Below are positions 63,331-64,000 of a DNA stretch of 64,000 nt, in pieces (the first letter of the stretch is position 1; each line of letters begins with the position of its first letter). The translations under genes and the position numbers were made by a program. Below the pieces are notes generated by a model, which ran no database searches, had not been told where the DNA came from, and saw only the letters and a program-made list of their open reading frames with translations. Where the stretch lies: assembly GCA_017397895.1 (NCBI GenBank), contig JAFQHP010000009.1:1-64000 (forward strand), given 5' to 3'. The stretch is from Clostridia bacterium (GTDB lineage Bacteria > Bacillota > Clostridia > Christensenellales > Aristaeellaceae).

Positions 63331-64000
63331 ATGAAAAATCCCTTTACCGTGGCCGATGGCCTGTTTGAAGATACAGTACGCATCCGCCGCCGCCTCCATC
63401 AATATCCCGAACTTTCCGGCCAGGAGCAGCAAACCCTGGCCTTTATTCGCGCACAGCTGGACACCCTTTCCATTCCCTATGCGGAGTACAAAAACGGCGG
63501 CATCTGCGCCATAATCGGGAAAGGCGACCGGGCCGTGGGGGTTCGCGGGGATGTGGACGCCCTGCCTGTACAGGAGGAAACTAACCTTCCCTACGCATCT
63601 GTGCACAAGGGCGTCATGCATGCCTGCGGCCATGATATCCACACCGCCCTGCTGCTTTCCCTGGCCCGGGCATTCAAAGCGGAGGAAGACACTCTCCCCT
63701 ACATGGTAAAGCTCTTTTTCCAGCCCGCCGAAGAAACAGTGGGCGGTGCCAAGGTGATGGTCGATAGCGGCTGCATGGAAAGCCCGAAGGTGGAAAAGGT
63801 GCTGGCCCTGCATGTGGACCCTGCCCTGCCCGTGGGCCATGCTGCCTACCTGCCCGGCAAAATGAACGCTGCCGTGATTGAACTGGATATCACCGTCAAG
63901 GGCAAAGCCTGCCACGGGGCCCATCCCGAAATGGGGGTGGATGCCATCGTGGCTGCTGCCCACATGATTTGCGCCCTGCAATCAATTCCCAGCCGCTTCA
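63331..64000 (+). CDS. M20-family peptidase / amidohydrolase (partial, 3' end outside window)
   Basis: The first 223 codons are present. The translation has the M20D marks RRRLHQYPELSG, VGVRGDVDALPVQEET, MHACGHDIHTALLLSLA and FFQPAEETVGGAKVM, which supply the two-metal ligands and the catalytic Glu. Related enzymes hydrolyse N-acyl amino acids or aminobenzoyl-glutamate. It starts 3 bases after the amidohydrolase stop. No ribosome binding site is obvious, which suits translational coupling. It continues the peptide or amino-acid conjugate catabolism theme of the operon. Confidence 0.93.
   Translation, partial: MKNPFTVADGLFEDTVRIRRRLHQYPELSGQEQQTLAFIRAQLDTLSIPYAEYKNGGICAIIGKGDRAVGVRGDVDALPVQEETNLPYASVHKGVMHACGHDIHTALLLSLARAFKAEEDTLPYMVKLFFQPAEETVGGAKVMVDSGCMESPKVEKVLALHVDPALPVGHAAYLPGKMNAAVIELDITVKGKACHGAHPEMGVDAIVAAAHMICALQSIPSRF

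Overview
The window reads as a chromosomal segment of a spore-former-lineage Bacillota (Clostridia), probably an anaerobic gut or rumen species; an affiliation near Christensenellales is only a guess. The basis is a spo0A gene with a 0A-box, a complete Rnf complex, a Firmicutes-type rbgA-rnhB-yraN-comM-dprA-topA-trmFO-hslVU cluster, strong AGGAGG ribosome binding sites and GC-rich codon use outside the first 1.9 kb. No rRNA or tRNA gene was found. One structural RNA was found, a 6S RNA at about 30283-30471 on the minus strand.

Layout. 1-1860: AT-richer tail of a probable integrated element (two small genes, a membrane-anchored XRE regulator, spaced direct repeats) abutting the 3' end of lysS. 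1892-5532 (minus): gdpD-greA-lysS operon, then a rhomboid-like membrane protein. 5667-14050: an exported flavin-related protein divergent from an electron-transport operon (apbE, NusG-II protein, Gx transporter, rnfG, rnfC, rnfD, rnfE, rnfA, rnfB). 14172-16015: DUF3737 beta-helix protein and spo0A. 16072-23006 (minus): lacZ, argH, a PPP-type phosphatase and argG. 23207-27610: phosphoribosyltransferase, an XRE regulator, DUF3788, two GNAT acetyltransferases (one AAC(6')-I-like), rpmB, another GNAT and a small XRE regulator. 27695-32774: GH5 cellulase under a perfect cre site, RluA-type pseudouridine synthase, 6S RNA, and a mannose-1-phosphate guanylyltransferase fused to a degenerate phosphomannomutase-like domain. 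32978-49699: a long plus-strand housekeeping cluster. Two unusual genes sit inside its conserved order: a 1354-residue double glycosyltransferase and a macro-like/TIR protein. 49765-52234: a putative HEXXH peptidase, a decayed Cys-rich surface-protein pseudogene and a low-molecular-weight phosphatase. 52498-55577: a sugar ABC importer. 55812-64000: an oligopeptide ABC importer with fused ATPases, a small membrane protein, an amidohydrolase and the start of an M20 peptidase.

Together the genes suggest an anaerobe that degrades beta-glucans and galactosides, imports sugars and peptides, and conserves energy at a flavin-rich Rnf complex. Points most worth a second look are the macro-TIR protein, the rnfG gene with three FMN-binding domains displaced from its usual place, the recurring TTGCAN -35 element, the 6S RNA, the cre site over the cellulase promoter, and the element boundary at lysS.
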